A DNA stretch of 42,356 nt from Streptomyces albipurpureus (GTDB lineage: Bacteria > Actinomycetota > Actinomycetes > Streptomycetales > Streptomycetaceae): positions 96,468 through 138,823 of the forward strand of contig NZ_JAMQAW010000025.1 of assembly GCF_023701525.1 (NCBI RefSeq), in the 5' to 3' direction. The translations under genes were made by a program, and so were the position numbers. Within the stretch, counting starts at the first letter, position 1; each line of letters starts with the position of its first letter. The notes beneath the pieces were generated by a model. It saw only the letters and a program-made list of their open reading frames with translations, ran no database searches and was not told the origin of the DNA. Below, piece after piece: positions 21,401 through 26,298 of the stretch.

Positions 21401-24400
21401 GGCCAGGGCGTCGACGGGGTGCTGGAGTACAGCGCCGAACTGTTCGACCAGGCGACGGCCGAGTCATTCGCCAAGCGGCTGCTGCGCATTCTGCGGGCGG
21501 TTGCCGCCGATCGCGAGGTACGGGTCGGCGGGATCAACATCCTGGGTGATGACGAACTTCGGTCGCTGCTCCCCGGGTGGCACGCCCGACCGGCGATCGC
21601 CGGGCCGACGACGGTGCCCGCCCTCTTCGAGCGGCAGGTGCGGCTCTCCCCCCATGCGCCAGCGGTGGCGTCGGACGGTGTGGAGCTGACCTTCGCCGAG
21701 CTCAACGCGGGGGCCAATCGGTTGGCCCGGCTGCTGGTGGAGTCGGGTGCCGGGCCGGAGCGCCTGGTCGCGGTGTCACTGCCCCGTACCGCACGGTGGC
21801 TCCAGGCGATCTTGGCCGTACAGAAGGCGGGCGCGGCCTATCTGCCCCTCGATCCGGACACCCCGACGGCTCGCGTCGAGGACATGCTGACCGATGCCCG
21901 GCCGGTGGCGGTGCTCACCACGCGTGAGCTCGCTCGGGAACTGCCGCGCGAGGTGCCCGCGGTCCTGGTGGACGACCCGCGGCTGACCGGGTTGGCCGCC
22001 GGCGATCTCACCGATGCCGAGCGTCGGGCACCGCTGCGGCCCGCCCACCCCGCGTATGTCATCTACACCTCCGGATCGACGGGCCGCCCCAAGGGCGTGG
22101 CGGTCAGCCATGAGAGCGTGGGGCATCTGTTCCACAGCCATCGCGAGACCCTGTACACACCCGCTGTCGCAGCCACCGGACGACCGCGGCTGAGGGCCGG
22201 GCACGCCTGGTCGTTCGCTTTCGACGCATCCTGGCAACCACAGCTGTGGCTGTTGGACGGGCACTGTGTGCATGTGGTGTCCGACGAAACCCGACGGGAC
22301 CCCGGTCTGCTGGCGGCTGCCGTCGTCGAGCACGGCTTTGACTTCCTTGAGGTGACACCGTCGTTCTTCGCGCAGATGGCGGAGAGCGGGTTGGTCAAGG
22401 ACGACCAATGCCCGTTGGCCGTGGTGGGCGTGGGCGGCGAGGCCGTGCCGCTGGCCCTGTGGGAGCGGTTGCGCTCGCTGCGGGGGACGGAGGCGTTCAA
22501 TCTGTACGGACCCACCGAATCCACCGTCGATGCCCTTGCGGCCCGGGTACACGACAGCGATCGGCCTCTCGTGGGACGCCCGGTCGCGGGCACCCGGGCC
22601 TATGTGCTCGACGGACGGCTCCAGCCGGTGCCGCCCGGAGTGATCGGTGAGTTGTATCTCGCCGGCGGGGGGCTGGCCCGTGGCTATCTGGGCGCCCCGG
22701 CGCTGACGGCCGAACGTTTTGTCGCCGATCCGTTCGGCGCACCGGGCACCCGGTTGTATCGCACCGGGGATCTGGCTCGTTGGACCACCGATGGCCGGAT
22801 CGACTGTCTGGGGCGGGCCGATGACCAGGTGAAGATCCGCGGCTTTAGAATCGAGCCGGCGGAGATCGAGAACACCCTGGTCAGCCATCCGTCCGTCGCC
22901 CAGGCCGTGGTGACGGTCCGCCGCGATGGAGCCCGGCAGCAGTTGGTGGCCTACGCGGTCGCGTCGGCGGGACAATCACCGGACGCGGTGCTGTTGCGGA
23001 GCCATCTCGCGGGACAGCTGCCCGACTACATGGTCCCGGCCGCGGTGGTGGTGATGGAGCGACTGCCGCATCTGGCGAACGGCAAGCTCGATCGTGCGGC
23101 ACTTCCGGAACCCGACTTCTCCGCCCTCTCCTCCGGCCGGGAACCAACGACTCCGGTGGAGCACCTGCTGTGCACCGTCTTCGCCGAGGTGCTGGGCCTG
23201 GAGCAGGTCGGCGCCGACGACGACTTCTTCGTACTCGGCGGCGACAGCATCGTGGCCATGCAGTTGGTCTCCCGGGCCCGTGCGGCGGGGGTGCGGATCA
23301 GTCCGCGGCTGGTGTTCAGGCATCGGACGGTCGCGGGTCTTGCCGCCGTCGCCCAGATCACGGATCTGGTGGCGGTCTCGGACGACGGTACGGGTACGGT
23401 TCCGCTGACCCCGGTCATGCACTGGCTGCGGGAACTGGGCGGGCCCTTCGCCAGCTATCACCAAGCCGCTCTGGTACAGACCCCGGCGGCGCTCGATCAC
23501 ACCGCCTTGGCGGCCGTGCTCCAGGCACTGGCCGACCGCCACGACCTCCTGCGGGCCCGGCTGGTGCGCACGGGTGCGGAAGACTGGTCCCTGGAGGTGC
23601 CCGCCGCGGGTGCCCTGGACGCCGCTGGCTGGATCGAGCGGGTGGACGCGACCGGAATGACCGCGGACGCCCTGCGGACGGCTGTCGCGGAGCGGGCGCA
23701 CACCGCGCGCGGCCAGCTTGATCCGGACGCCGGGGCGATGGTCAAGGCAGTGTGGTTCGATGCCGGCGAGGAGCCGGGACGACTGCTGTTGATGGCCCAC
23801 CACCTGATCGTCGACGGTGTTTCCTGGCGGATTCTGCTGCCCGATCTGGCCGCCGCCTGGGCGGATGTGTCCGCCGGGCGCGCCGCTGGGCTGGCACCGG
23901 TCGAGACCTCGTTCGCACGCTGGTCACGGCTGCTCACCGAGTTGGCGCAGGACCCCGCGCACGAGGCGGAGTTGGCGGTGTGGACCGATGTCCTGGGTGG
24001 GGGGACTGAGCCCTTCCCCCTGAGGCGCCAGCTCGATCCGGCGCGGGACACCACCGGCTCGATGAAGGAGTTGGCGCTGCGGCTCCCGACCGAACACACC
24101 GCTCCGCTGCTCTCGGTCGTGCCCGCGGCCTTCGGCGCGAGTGTCAATGACGTGCTGCTCGCGGGGCTGGCGCTGGCCGTGGCCGACTGGCGACGGCGGC
24201 ACGGTGGCAGCGACACCTCGGTCCTGGTCGACCTCGAAGGCCATGGTCGGCAGGAGGAACTCGGCGGCGACAGCATGGATCTGTCCCGTACGGTCGGCTG
24301 GTTCACCAGTGTCTTCCCCGTGCGGCTCGACACCGGGCCGATCGAGCTCGCCGACGCCTTCGCGGGTGGCCCGGCCGCTGACGAGGTCGTGGCACGCGTC

Positions 24401-24796
24401 CGCGCCCATCTGTCGTCGTTGCCCGGCGGCGGGGTCGGCTATGGGCTGCTGAGGCACCTCAACCCCCGGACCCGGGCGGTCCTGGAACAGTTGGACGCCC
24501 CGGTGATCGAGTTCAACTACCTGGGCCGGTTCGGCATCCCCGAGGCCACGGACTGGTCCTATGCCCCGGAGGAGGATGTGGCCGACATCGGTGCGGACGC
24601 CTCCATGCGGGAGGGCCACGCGCTGGGCATCAATGTGGTCACCGAGGACCGGGCAGACGGCCCGGTACTGGCCGCGCACTGGTCGTGGTTGACGGGGGTG
24701 CTGACCCAGGAAATGGTGCAGGATCTAGCGGAGACCTGGTTCCGAGCGCTGGAGGGATTGCTGGGCCGTGCGGCGACGATGACCGGGGACCGGTGA
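5732..24796 (+). CDS. Five-module nonribosomal peptide synthetase for a hydroxamate siderophore
   Basis: A single 6354-residue cytosolic assembly line. Domain order with key residues: condensation remnant 1-230; A1 (YTSGSTG 407) interrupted by a methyltransferase (VLEIGAGSG 783), A10 lysine 1157; T1 serine 1211; C2 (HHxxxDG 1417); A2 (1877, K2213); T2 S2266; C3 (HLILWDG 2472); A3 (2938) with second methyltransferase (VLEVGVGSG 3313), K3674; T3 S3729; C4 (HHITTDE 3912); A4 (4382, K4721); T4 S4778; C5 (HHIAGDE 4961); A5 (5445, K5785); T5 S5839; terminal E domain (HHLIVDG 6023). No thioesterase follows. Specificity codes, read by hand against EntF, are DVWMLGATNK, DVWHFSLVDK (the EntF serine code), DMENLGLINK (an ornithine/hydroxyornithine code), DGEDAGLVDK and DAQEGGLVDK. 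Product inferred: N-methyl-formyl-hydroxyornithine, serine, N-methyl-(hydroxy)ornithine, then two ornithine-type residues, the last probably cyclised on release. The architecture strongly recalls scabichelin/turgichelin synthetases. Translation starts at TTG with GGAAG 12 bp upstream; the MbtH-like gene follows after 80 bp. Confidence 0.95.
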   Translation: MSGSVAVPEEFVAYWRQSLTPQPQETALPVDRPYPLSPAPTTAVRTRPLGRDRSEVAPEVLIAAYCALLHRYSGAPDLTVGHGSLPLRIPVAGDVPFAELVRTVARVRADGQAQRLRLALLVSELNPEPTRGGGLFFNTAFETETVDASRSTGTDPRPAEGSDGASPDGDPAPSLDLVLEILSGEVRAIYRPDLFEDATIDRLLGHYTTLLGEGVSRPEAPVGALALMTPDELRRVVIEWNATEHTVPLATWPQMFAEQVRRRPDETALVFEDERLSYAELDERANRLAHALIARGAGPESIVALALPRSTDLIVAEVAVLKSGAAYLPIDHDYPTDRIAYMLDDAQPTCLVTTAETAEDIPAREGMARLLLDAPGIADELVRRPAHDPDEADRGPLSVLNAAYVIYTSGSTGRPKGVVLAHSGVAKLVATQSERFGIGPQSRVLQFASPSFDVAFWDLCLGLLSGGRLVVVPSERRVPGAALAEYAHSNGITFMILPPALLAAMPDDVELPAAATLLAGTERVSPELVGRYAGGRMMFNAYGPTEATTNSTLGRCDPHTPSGAIVPIGGPDPGTRAYVLDGRLRPVPAGVPGELYLGGAGLARGYLGRAGLTAERFVADPYGAPGERLYRTGDLVRWKADGRLEFLGRSDAQVKIRGFRVEPGEIESVLRRHPFVDQVTVIAREDRPGDRRLAAYVVPVVDAHQGHGEEEQVQEWKALHELLYGAAGTEVAPTRISGSTDLQENFAGWNSMYDGRPLPLAEMREWRDATVARIRELGAPRRVLEIGAGSGLILSRIAPDCTSYWGTDLSEAAVQALRDRLDTALPQVADRVELRAQPAHDISGLPVGFFDTVVINSVAQYFPSAAYLTDVLRQVRGLLAPGGRIFVGDVRNLRLLRTLRAAVETRRAADGTDKDGLRTAVDQSVAWEGELLLDPDFFAALPGFDAQIQIKRAHHHNELSRYRYDVVLRPTASAARSSVVTPPEHTVRWGELNGLTALAELLAERPPRVRITTVPNARLVDDLADIRLLEDRSGPEPDTHRVDPEAFTALGAEHGYRVAMTWNGTSDDGAVDVVLTTGESASGSTSESASGSTSEEISSGLYQPGSGFPLANRPAPFRDITTLLKALRAHATEWLPEYMVPSGFVALGQLPVTPSGKLDANALPAPDYAALSSGRPPHGERETLLAALFAEVLRLRSVSADDDFLALGGDSITAIQLLVRARKAGLRLTTRDVFRHRTVASLALAASADGTGSAARTEQPDTAPLLELAPGELVEIQGERPLAVEDVLPLTPLQEGFFFHTLLSRGQDADAYVVQQIIELTGPVDPLALRRAAQALLDRHAPLRSAFRQRPDGAPVQIIAREVELPWREVGDSDTAELASIAAAERARRFDLAHPPLLRCAFVRLADGESRLVLTFHHIVADGWSLPVIHRELLALYGPGPAALPPVTPYRAHLRRLAELDHQGSREAWRTALADLAEPTRLVTTPAETTPLRPEQIRLELSERTTARLVDRARDHGVTLGTVVQTAWGLLLGRLTGRQDVVFGTTVSGRNSAVDGVESMVGLFINTVPTRFRWGPGEALTTVLTRLQDEQAALLDHQQLGLAEIQRLTAHAGSGELFDTLLVFENYPSDVDLRDPSGTVRMTGHEFHDAVHYPLALIVKPGKQLDLRLKYHANRLDSPSVRAIADRLSRVLQALADAPERPAAALELLSSAELATAHNDGERHDVPLTTLAAAFAAQVARSPQATAVVFDGEPLTYAELDARAEVLAGVLCAQGAGPGRLVAVAVERSADLMVALVGVVKSGAAYLPVELDYPADRVVHMLTDSGAMTVVTTSASAARLPRGSGLTPLLIDTLDQDSPALPLGPPAHPDDPAYLIYTSGSTGRPKGVLVSHGAVVNRLAWMQDEYRIGPGDRVLQKTPASFDVSVWEFFWPLLEGAAVVLAKPDGHRDPAYLASLVRGQHITAMHFVPSMLEAFLLVDEVTDDPSWAATLRHVFSSGEALPGTAAHRWHTLTGVPLHNLYGPTEAAVDVTHHRFDPLLDGDSGTVPIGRPVWNTGLRVLDSCLRPVPDGVPGELYLTGVQLALGYHDRPSLTAERFTADPYGPPGARMYRTGDLVRRRPDLEIEYLGRTDRQVKLRGNRVELGEIESALVRQEGVAQAAVTVREGSLVAYVVAPESLDTGALRALLTEALPTPMVPDSYVRLDALPLTPSGKLDRGALPAPEAVRAAARAPRDAREQVLTEIFAEVLKVAGVSIDDDFFLLGGDSITSISVCSRARRAGLAIDPRTVFEHRTPAALAAAASTVTDPATRADSVFVLSDEERAGVERLAPGRIEDVWPLAPLQEGLFFHAAYDDGVLDVYTVHESFDLAERVDADRLRTAVRALLARHPGLRAGFTSEGLRQPVQFIVRDPEIPLEEVDLSALPRSEQEVRLHELMAAERVRRFDLSRPLLFRMLLVRLGAERGDRLVIGRHLILWDGWSAWLFLDQLFALYESGGDAAALARPGSYRDYLTWLDGQDSDASTAAWRGALAGLDEPTLLVPAAGDRSLEPVVPEQLDAVLSPAGSERLRVTARQHGLTANTLLTAAWGLTLASATGRDDVVFGTTVAGRPSEVPDVENVIGMFLNTVPARIAFDPREPVLTLLRRVQAERLVLMAHEYVGLGVLQAESGHRRLFDTLFVLRNADTEERLAGLAQQHGARAVANVDATHYPVNLIVTPGERVRVTLAHRPDVISAEFAEGLLNRFTLLLERLTAAPSAPVGSLDPLLPGERVRLALEDAASRVSVPKETVADMLAAQAARTPDATALVFGARTLTYAELDARCNRMARLLRSRGAAPETVIALGLPRSLDMVVALFAVLRTGAAYLPLELDHPADRLSLMLQDARPLLLLSTAAVSRTLEADLPRLLLDDSVVAAELAEFSDQPAPVEFSLDHPAYVIYTSGSTGLPKGVVTPYRGLTNMQLNHQSEIFAPAIRSAGGRRLRIAHTVSFAFDMSWEELLWLVEGHEVHICDEELRRDALALVAYCETHRVDVVNVTPTYAHLLIEEGLLEGHRPPLVLLGGEAVTEAVWNRLRDTEGTYGYNLYGPTEYTINTLGGGTEDSATPTVGRPIRATRAHVLDGWLRPVPEGVAGELYIAGAGLARGYLRRPGLTGERFVADPFGEPGERMYRTGDLVRRRPDGNLDFLGRTDDQVKIRGHRVELGEIETALAGHPSVAQAAVIARDDDAAPGTQRLVGYVVPAEPGDAEREEAEQEQIGEWREIYSAEYSEIGTAVFTEDFAGWDSSYDGMPIPVEHMREWRAATVERIRELRPQRVLEVGVGSGLLLSQLAPDSEAYWATDFAAPVIRKLGEDLRRDPELAAKIELRCQPADVTDGLPKNFFDTIVINSVIQYFPSLDHLGGVIDGLMELLTDEGALFVGDIRNLRTARAFQSGIQLTRAAASTSAGAVEVTDASAVRRAVDRGIALEKELLVDPDWFTTLGYGVDLRTKVAHHHNELSRHRYDTVLYRSGAAARGVDDAPEVRWTSATALQALLTGQRPPSVRITKVPDARLAGELSAVAALAQGRLPDTEAGGTDPQELRGLGAALGYRVLTTWSATTGYFDAVLLTESDGPRLSAGLFRPAHTGSAWANAPALARGAGSLVRRLRDELGQRLPSYMVPAAFVVLPGLPMNDNGKLDVRALPEPEPAMALSAGRGPRTPQEDVLCRLFAEVLGLPGISAEDNFFDLGGHSLLATRLISRARTELGTELAIRDLFEAPTPELLAQRADSSRPARPALTAAVSRPDRIPLSAAQRRLWLVEQITGGGVAYNFPLVFRLRGELDLDALRAALGDVVGRHETLRTRFVEHRGEPYQWIVTTAEADPEFTVSTCTEDELASRVEAAQQRPFDLAVELPVRIEVMALAPADQVVALVLHHITTDEWSDRPFLADLNTAYAARTAGRAPRWEPLPVQYADYTLWQEELLASVGEEQLAHWTGALRELPGELTLPLDRPRTTEGSGRSETVRVEVPPSVGGALRELAAAHGVSMFMLFQAATAALLHRLGAGDDIPLGAPIAGRTDAAKDDLVGFFVNTLVLRTDLSGDPTFTELLGRVREFALAAFEHQDMPFDRVVEAVNPVRVAGRNPLFQVMLGYHLRPDGDPEVLGLPTEWWEMETGWAKFDLDFTFVDHGADGSLVLLLEYAADLCDRGTALGLSERMVSLLGQLAVDPDQRVARLGVLTDGEVAAEAVWNATDRPVETRSVPRLFAEVAGAHPERTALVTGGVRLTFGELSTRVDTIARALMAYGVRPGDVVALALPRREMVPAILGVLATGAAYLPLDAEYPPHRLETMVRDASPRCLLTVAELTAKLPRTEHEVILLDDLAPASPPIALPVPDADSAAYLIFTSGSTGRPKGVIGTHRGLSNLFASHRTDLMAPAERAADGEALRAVHAASFSFDGSWEPLLWLLAGHELHVLDELTMTDPAALLAYLRDERIGFLDVTPTYLGELTHHGFLAPGGYTPRVIAVGGEATPAALWERLCALPGVQAHDLYGPTECAVDAYGWHGGAGERWAAPIANTRAYVLDAELRQLPVGVAGELYLRGEGLARGYLNRPGLTAERFTADPFGTSGQRMYRTGDLARRRRDGSLEFLGRADGQVKLRGFRIELGEIESVLTAHPAVSSAAVVVREDSPGAPRLVAYTVAVPGRAPAAAELRAQVAGALPAHMVPSAFVAVPSLPRTISGKLDQAALPAPDLSTAVSSRSSRRARSPREEVLCEEFAAVLGVPRVGVDDDFFALGGHSLLAMRLVSRVRSALGVEVSLREVFDSPTVAQLAQRLGGAVAGARPVLTSRSRPQRLPLSSAQRRLWVLYQVEGPSDTYNIPSAWRLSGALDLDALRAAVADLVERHETLRTVFPEENGTAYQLVLDPERARIPVEVVRAREEALPGLLADAAAYGFALDREPPLRIEVFQLADGEHVVLLLLHHIAGDEWSDLPLQRDLSIAYAARSAGHAPRWAPLPVSYADYTLWHREVLGDEADPTSLIARQVGYWQDALAGLPEELVLPTDRPRPLESSYRGGTAELALDAELTHGLRALARDCGVSMFMVVQAAVATLLNRLGAGDDIPLGSPISGRSDEALEDLVGFFLNTLVLRTDTSGDPTFAELLARVREADLAAFDHQDVPFERLVEVLNPARSLARHPLFQVMVVYLAADGDDVGLPGLRSERVEVGLESAKFDLSFDFMERSDGQGVDGVLEYSAELFDQATAESFAKRLLRILRAVAADREVRVGGINILGDDELRSLLPGWHARPAIAGPTTVPALFERQVRLSPHAPAVASDGVELTFAELNAGANRLARLLVESGAGPERLVAVSLPRTARWLQAILAVQKAGAAYLPLDPDTPTARVEDMLTDARPVAVLTTRELARELPREVPAVLVDDPRLTGLAAGDLTDAERRAPLRPAHPAYVIYTSGSTGRPKGVAVSHESVGHLFHSHRETLYTPAVAATGRPRLRAGHAWSFAFDASWQPQLWLLDGHCVHVVSDETRRDPGLLAAAVVEHGFDFLEVTPSFFAQMAESGLVKDDQCPLAVVGVGGEAVPLALWERLRSLRGTEAFNLYGPTESTVDALAARVHDSDRPLVGRPVAGTRAYVLDGRLQPVPPGVIGELYLAGGGLARGYLGAPALTAERFVADPFGAPGTRLYRTGDLARWTTDGRIDCLGRADDQVKIRGFRIEPAEIENTLVSHPSVAQAVVTVRRDGARQQLVAYAVASAGQSPDAVLLRSHLAGQLPDYMVPAAVVVMERLPHLANGKLDRAALPEPDFSALSSGREPTTPVEHLLCTVFAEVLGLEQVGADDDFFVLGGDSIVAMQLVSRARAAGVRISPRLVFRHRTVAGLAAVAQITDLVAVSDDGTGTVPLTPVMHWLRELGGPFASYHQAALVQTPAALDHTALAAVLQALADRHDLLRARLVRTGAEDWSLEVPAAGALDAAGWIERVDATGMTADALRTAVAERAHTARGQLDPDAGAMVKAVWFDAGEEPGRLLLMAHHLIVDGVSWRILLPDLAAAWADVSAGRAAGLAPVETSFARWSRLLTELAQDPAHEAELAVWTDVLGGGTEPFPLRRQLDPARDTTGSMKELALRLPTEHTAPLLSVVPAAFGASVNDVLLAGLALAVADWRRRHGGSDTSVLVDLEGHGRQEELGGDSMDLSRTVGWFTSVFPVRLDTGPIELADAFAGGPAADEVVARVRAHLSSLPGGGVGYGLLRHLNPRTRAVLEQLDAPVIEFNYLGRFGIPEATDWSYAPEEDVADIGADASMREGHALGINVVTEDRADGPVLAAHWSWLTGVLTQEMVQDLAETWFRALEGLLGRAATMTGDR
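8966..9013 (+). repeat. 24-bp tandem repeat, two copies, in the NRPS gene
   Basis: Two in-frame 24-bp units encode ESASGSTS twice (residues 1079-1094). They lie in a surface-like linker between the inserted methyltransferase and the A10 end of module 1; the copies differ at three bases. The equivalent place in module 3 has no such repeat. Confidence 0.85.
9565..12640 (+). other. NRPS module 2: C-A-T, serine
   Basis: C2 has an intact HHIVADG (H1417, H1418) and begins PLTPLQEGFFFH, the style of DCL or dual condensation domains rather than the LCL style PLSxAQRRLW. A2 gives DVWHFSLVDK, identical position by position to the EntF serine code, so serine is predicted with confidence. The carrier motif is GGDSI with attachment serine 2266. 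Confidence 0.88.
12700..17040 (+). other. NRPS module 3: C (altered active site), A, N-methyltransferase, T
   Basis: C3 reads HLILWDG where HHxxxDG is expected, putting leucine 2473 in the place of the catalytic second histidine. A3 gives DMENLGLINK, a code known from ornithine/hydroxyornithine-activating exochelin modules. A second inserted methyltransferase closely resembles that of module 1; both share VLExGxGSGL, FFDTxVINSV and AHHHNELSR. The carrier motif is GGHSL. Confidence 0.85.
17075..20180 (+). other. NRPS module 4: C-A-T, probable ornithine-type residue
   Basis: C4 starts PLSAAQRRLW, an LCL-type opening, and has HHITTDE with glutamate in place of the usual glycine. A4 gives DGEDAGLVDK. 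I do not know this code; the acidic residues at 239 and 278 suit a basic or hydroxylamine side chain such as (hydroxy)ornithine. The carrier motif is GGHSL. Confidence 0.75.
20210..23350 (+). other. NRPS module 5: C-A-T, probable hydroxyornithine-type residue
   Basis: C5 is LCL-like (PLSSAQRRLW) with HHIAGDE. A5 gives DAQEGGLVDK, a code I do not recognise; it partly resembles Gln-type DAQDLGVVDK but the surrounding FDxSWxPxLW stretch follows modules 3 and 4, so an ornithine-type substrate is inferred. The carrier has GGDSI, as expected directly before an epimerisation domain. Confidence 0.75.
23395..24760 (+). other. NRPS C-terminal epimerisation domain
   Basis: Epimerisation-domain motifs appear in order: PLTPVMHWL, HHLIVDGVSWRIL (H6023, H6024), EGHGR, RTVGWFTSVFPV, GYGLLR and EFNYLGRF. 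It ends the protein; no TE or reductase domain follows, so the residue-5 thioester is predicted to be epimerised and then released by another route. Confidence 0.9.
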
Positions 24797-24876
24797 GGTG
24801 ACCGACCCGTACAGCTCGACCATCCACATCGAACCACCCACCACGAACCACCCACAACGACAGGAGAGCGAAGGCG

Positions 24877-25086
24877 ATGAGTAACCCGTTCGAGAACCCC
24901 GATGGCGTCTACACCGTCTTGGTGAACGATGAGGACCAGCACAGTCTGTGGCCCGACTTCATCGAGGTTCCCGCAGGCTGGCGAGTGGTCCACGGTCCCG
25001 GGCCGCGCCAGTCCTGCCTCGACTACATCGAGGCCAACTGGACCGATATGCGACCCAAGAGCCTGGTGCGAGCCATGGAGGGTTAG
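24877..25086 (+). CDS. MbtH-like protein, NRPS adenylation partner
   Basis: A 69-residue MbtH-family chaperone that binds A domains and supports their folding and activity. The family pattern is clear: NPFEN, then VLVNDEDQHSLWP, W at 34, GP...CLDYIEANWTDMRP and SL near the end. AGGAG lies upstream of the ATG. It follows the NRPS on the same strand after 80 bp and precedes a strong terminator, so it is the last gene of the biosynthetic transcript. At least some of the five A domains encoded upstream are expected to need it. Confidence 0.96.
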   Translation: MSNPFENPDGVYTVLVNDEDQHSLWPDFIEVPAGWRVVHGPGPRQSCLDYIEANWTDMRPKSLVRAMEG

Positions 25087-25092
25087 GCAGAC

Positions 25093-25130
25093 GAAGAGGG
25101 AGCCGGGCCCATGGGCCCGGCTCCCTCTTC
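25093..25130. terminator. Strong bidirectional hairpin terminator
   Basis: A perfect 18-bp inverted repeat (25093-25110 with 25113-25130) is separated by only AT. It starts 6 bp after the MbtH stop and ends 17 bp before the end of the convergent binding-protein gene, so it probably terminates transcripts from both sides. Confidence 0.9.
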
Positions 25131-25147
25131 TACGCTACGTCATCCGA

Positions 25148-26221
25148 TCAGGACGCGGGCGGAGCCACCTTGGTCTCCGGCTTTCCATCCACCGCGGCCA
25201 ACAGTTGCGGAGCGAGTCGCTCCACCACGTACGGCAGGCTGAGGGCCGTGACGAACGAAGTGGCGTGACCGTAGTCGCTGGTCTCGTGGACAAAGACCTC
25301 ACGCCCCTCCTTGGCCACCTTCAGACCGCGGTAGGAAGCGTCCTTGTGGAGCTTGGCGCTGTCCTTCGCCACATCGCCCACGATCCAGACGATGGCCTGC
25401 TGGTCGAGGAGATCCGTGCGCTCCTTGCTGATGTTCGCACCGAACTGGTCGCCGATCGCCTTGTCGAGGCCAGCGGGCAGCTTGAAGCCGAGGTTGCCCA
25501 GTAGCCGGGAGCGCGGGTCCTGGCTACCGAAGACGAACATGCCCTCGTACGGGGTTGCCATGATGGCGGTGGCGTTCTTGAACTCGGGCTTCGCCGCCTC
25601 GGCTATCTTCGCCTCGGTGTCGGCGATCACCTTCACCGCCTCGTTGGGCTTGCCGAGCACCAGGCCGACCTTCTGGGTCAGCTCCTGCCACGGAATGCCG
25701 TAGTCGTTGTACTGCTTGGGATGGGCCACCACCGGGGCGAACTTGCTCAAGGAGTCGTACTGGGCCTTGGTGAGGCCCCCGTACAGGGCCAGAATGACAT
25801 CGGGCTTCAGGGCTGCGATCTTCTCCACCTGAGGACCCGTGCCGGTGTCCTTCAGTACGGTCGGAAGCTTGGCATCGCCCAGTTTGTCCTTCGCCCAGGG
25901 GCCGATGGCTCCTGGGTACCCGCCGAGCCACTCCGTGGTGCCGACCGGGACCTTGCCCAGCGCGAGCACGGCGTCCTGGTCAGTGAGGCCAACGGTGACG
26001 ATCCGCTTCGGCTCCGACTTGATGGTGGTGCTGCCGTACTTGTGCTGGAGCGTGACCGGATAGGCGGCGGCGCTGTTACTGGACGGGCTCTTGGACTCCT
26101 TGTCCTTGCCGGAGTCCTTGGAGTCGTCAGAGCCACCACCGCACGCGGCGACGGTGCCGAACAGCAGCAGTGCGGAGGCGAGGGCGGTGGCGAGCCGTGG
26201 AGCTCTCTTCGAGCGGGCCAT
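25148..26221 (-). CDS. Ferric-siderophore-binding lipoprotein (ABC importer)
   Basis: A 357-residue extracytoplasmic binding protein of the FepB/FecB type, tethered to the outer face of the membrane. The signal peptide ends in a lipobox VAAC with the lipidated cysteine at 27, followed by a Ser/Lys-rich linker and the TroA-like fold (PKRIVTVGLTDQDAVLALGK, ALKPDVILALYGG). I chose the ATG at 26221, which has GAAGGA upstream and gives a proper signal; the frame is open 45 codons further but that stretch is not signal-like. It lies 77 bp downstream of the ABC exporter genes with no evident terminator between, so it may share their iron-boxed promoter. It is the likely partner of the permease pair at 3.5-5.6 kb, which lacks a binding protein. 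Confidence 0.93.
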   Translation of the reverse strand: MARSKRAPRLATALASALLLFGTVAACGGGSDDSKDSGKDKESKSPSSNSAAAYPVTLQHKYGSTTIKSEPKRIVTVGLTDQDAVLALGKVPVGTTEWLGGYPGAIGPWAKDKLGDAKLPTVLKDTGTGPQVEKIAALKPDVILALYGGLTKAQYDSLSKFAPVVAHPKQYNDYGIPWQELTQKVGLVLGKPNEAVKVIADTEAKIAEAAKPEFKNATAIMATPYEGMFVFGSQDPRSRLLGNLGFKLPAGLDKAIGDQFGANISKERTDLLDQQAIVWIVGDVAKDSAKLHKDASYRGLKVAKEGREVFVHETSDYGHATSFVTALSLPYVVERLAPQLLAAVDGKPETKVAPPAS

Positions 26222-26298
26222 CGGTGGTCCTTCGGTTCGGGTTCCTGTGGAGCGGTGGAGAATGTGGTGCCTGATGTGGGGGCTGTGAGGGTGGGGTT

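Noticed and set aside
24760..24876. Thioesterase after the NRPS
   Set aside because: The protein ends after the E domain and no GxSxG-type domain is seen between there and the MbtH gene.
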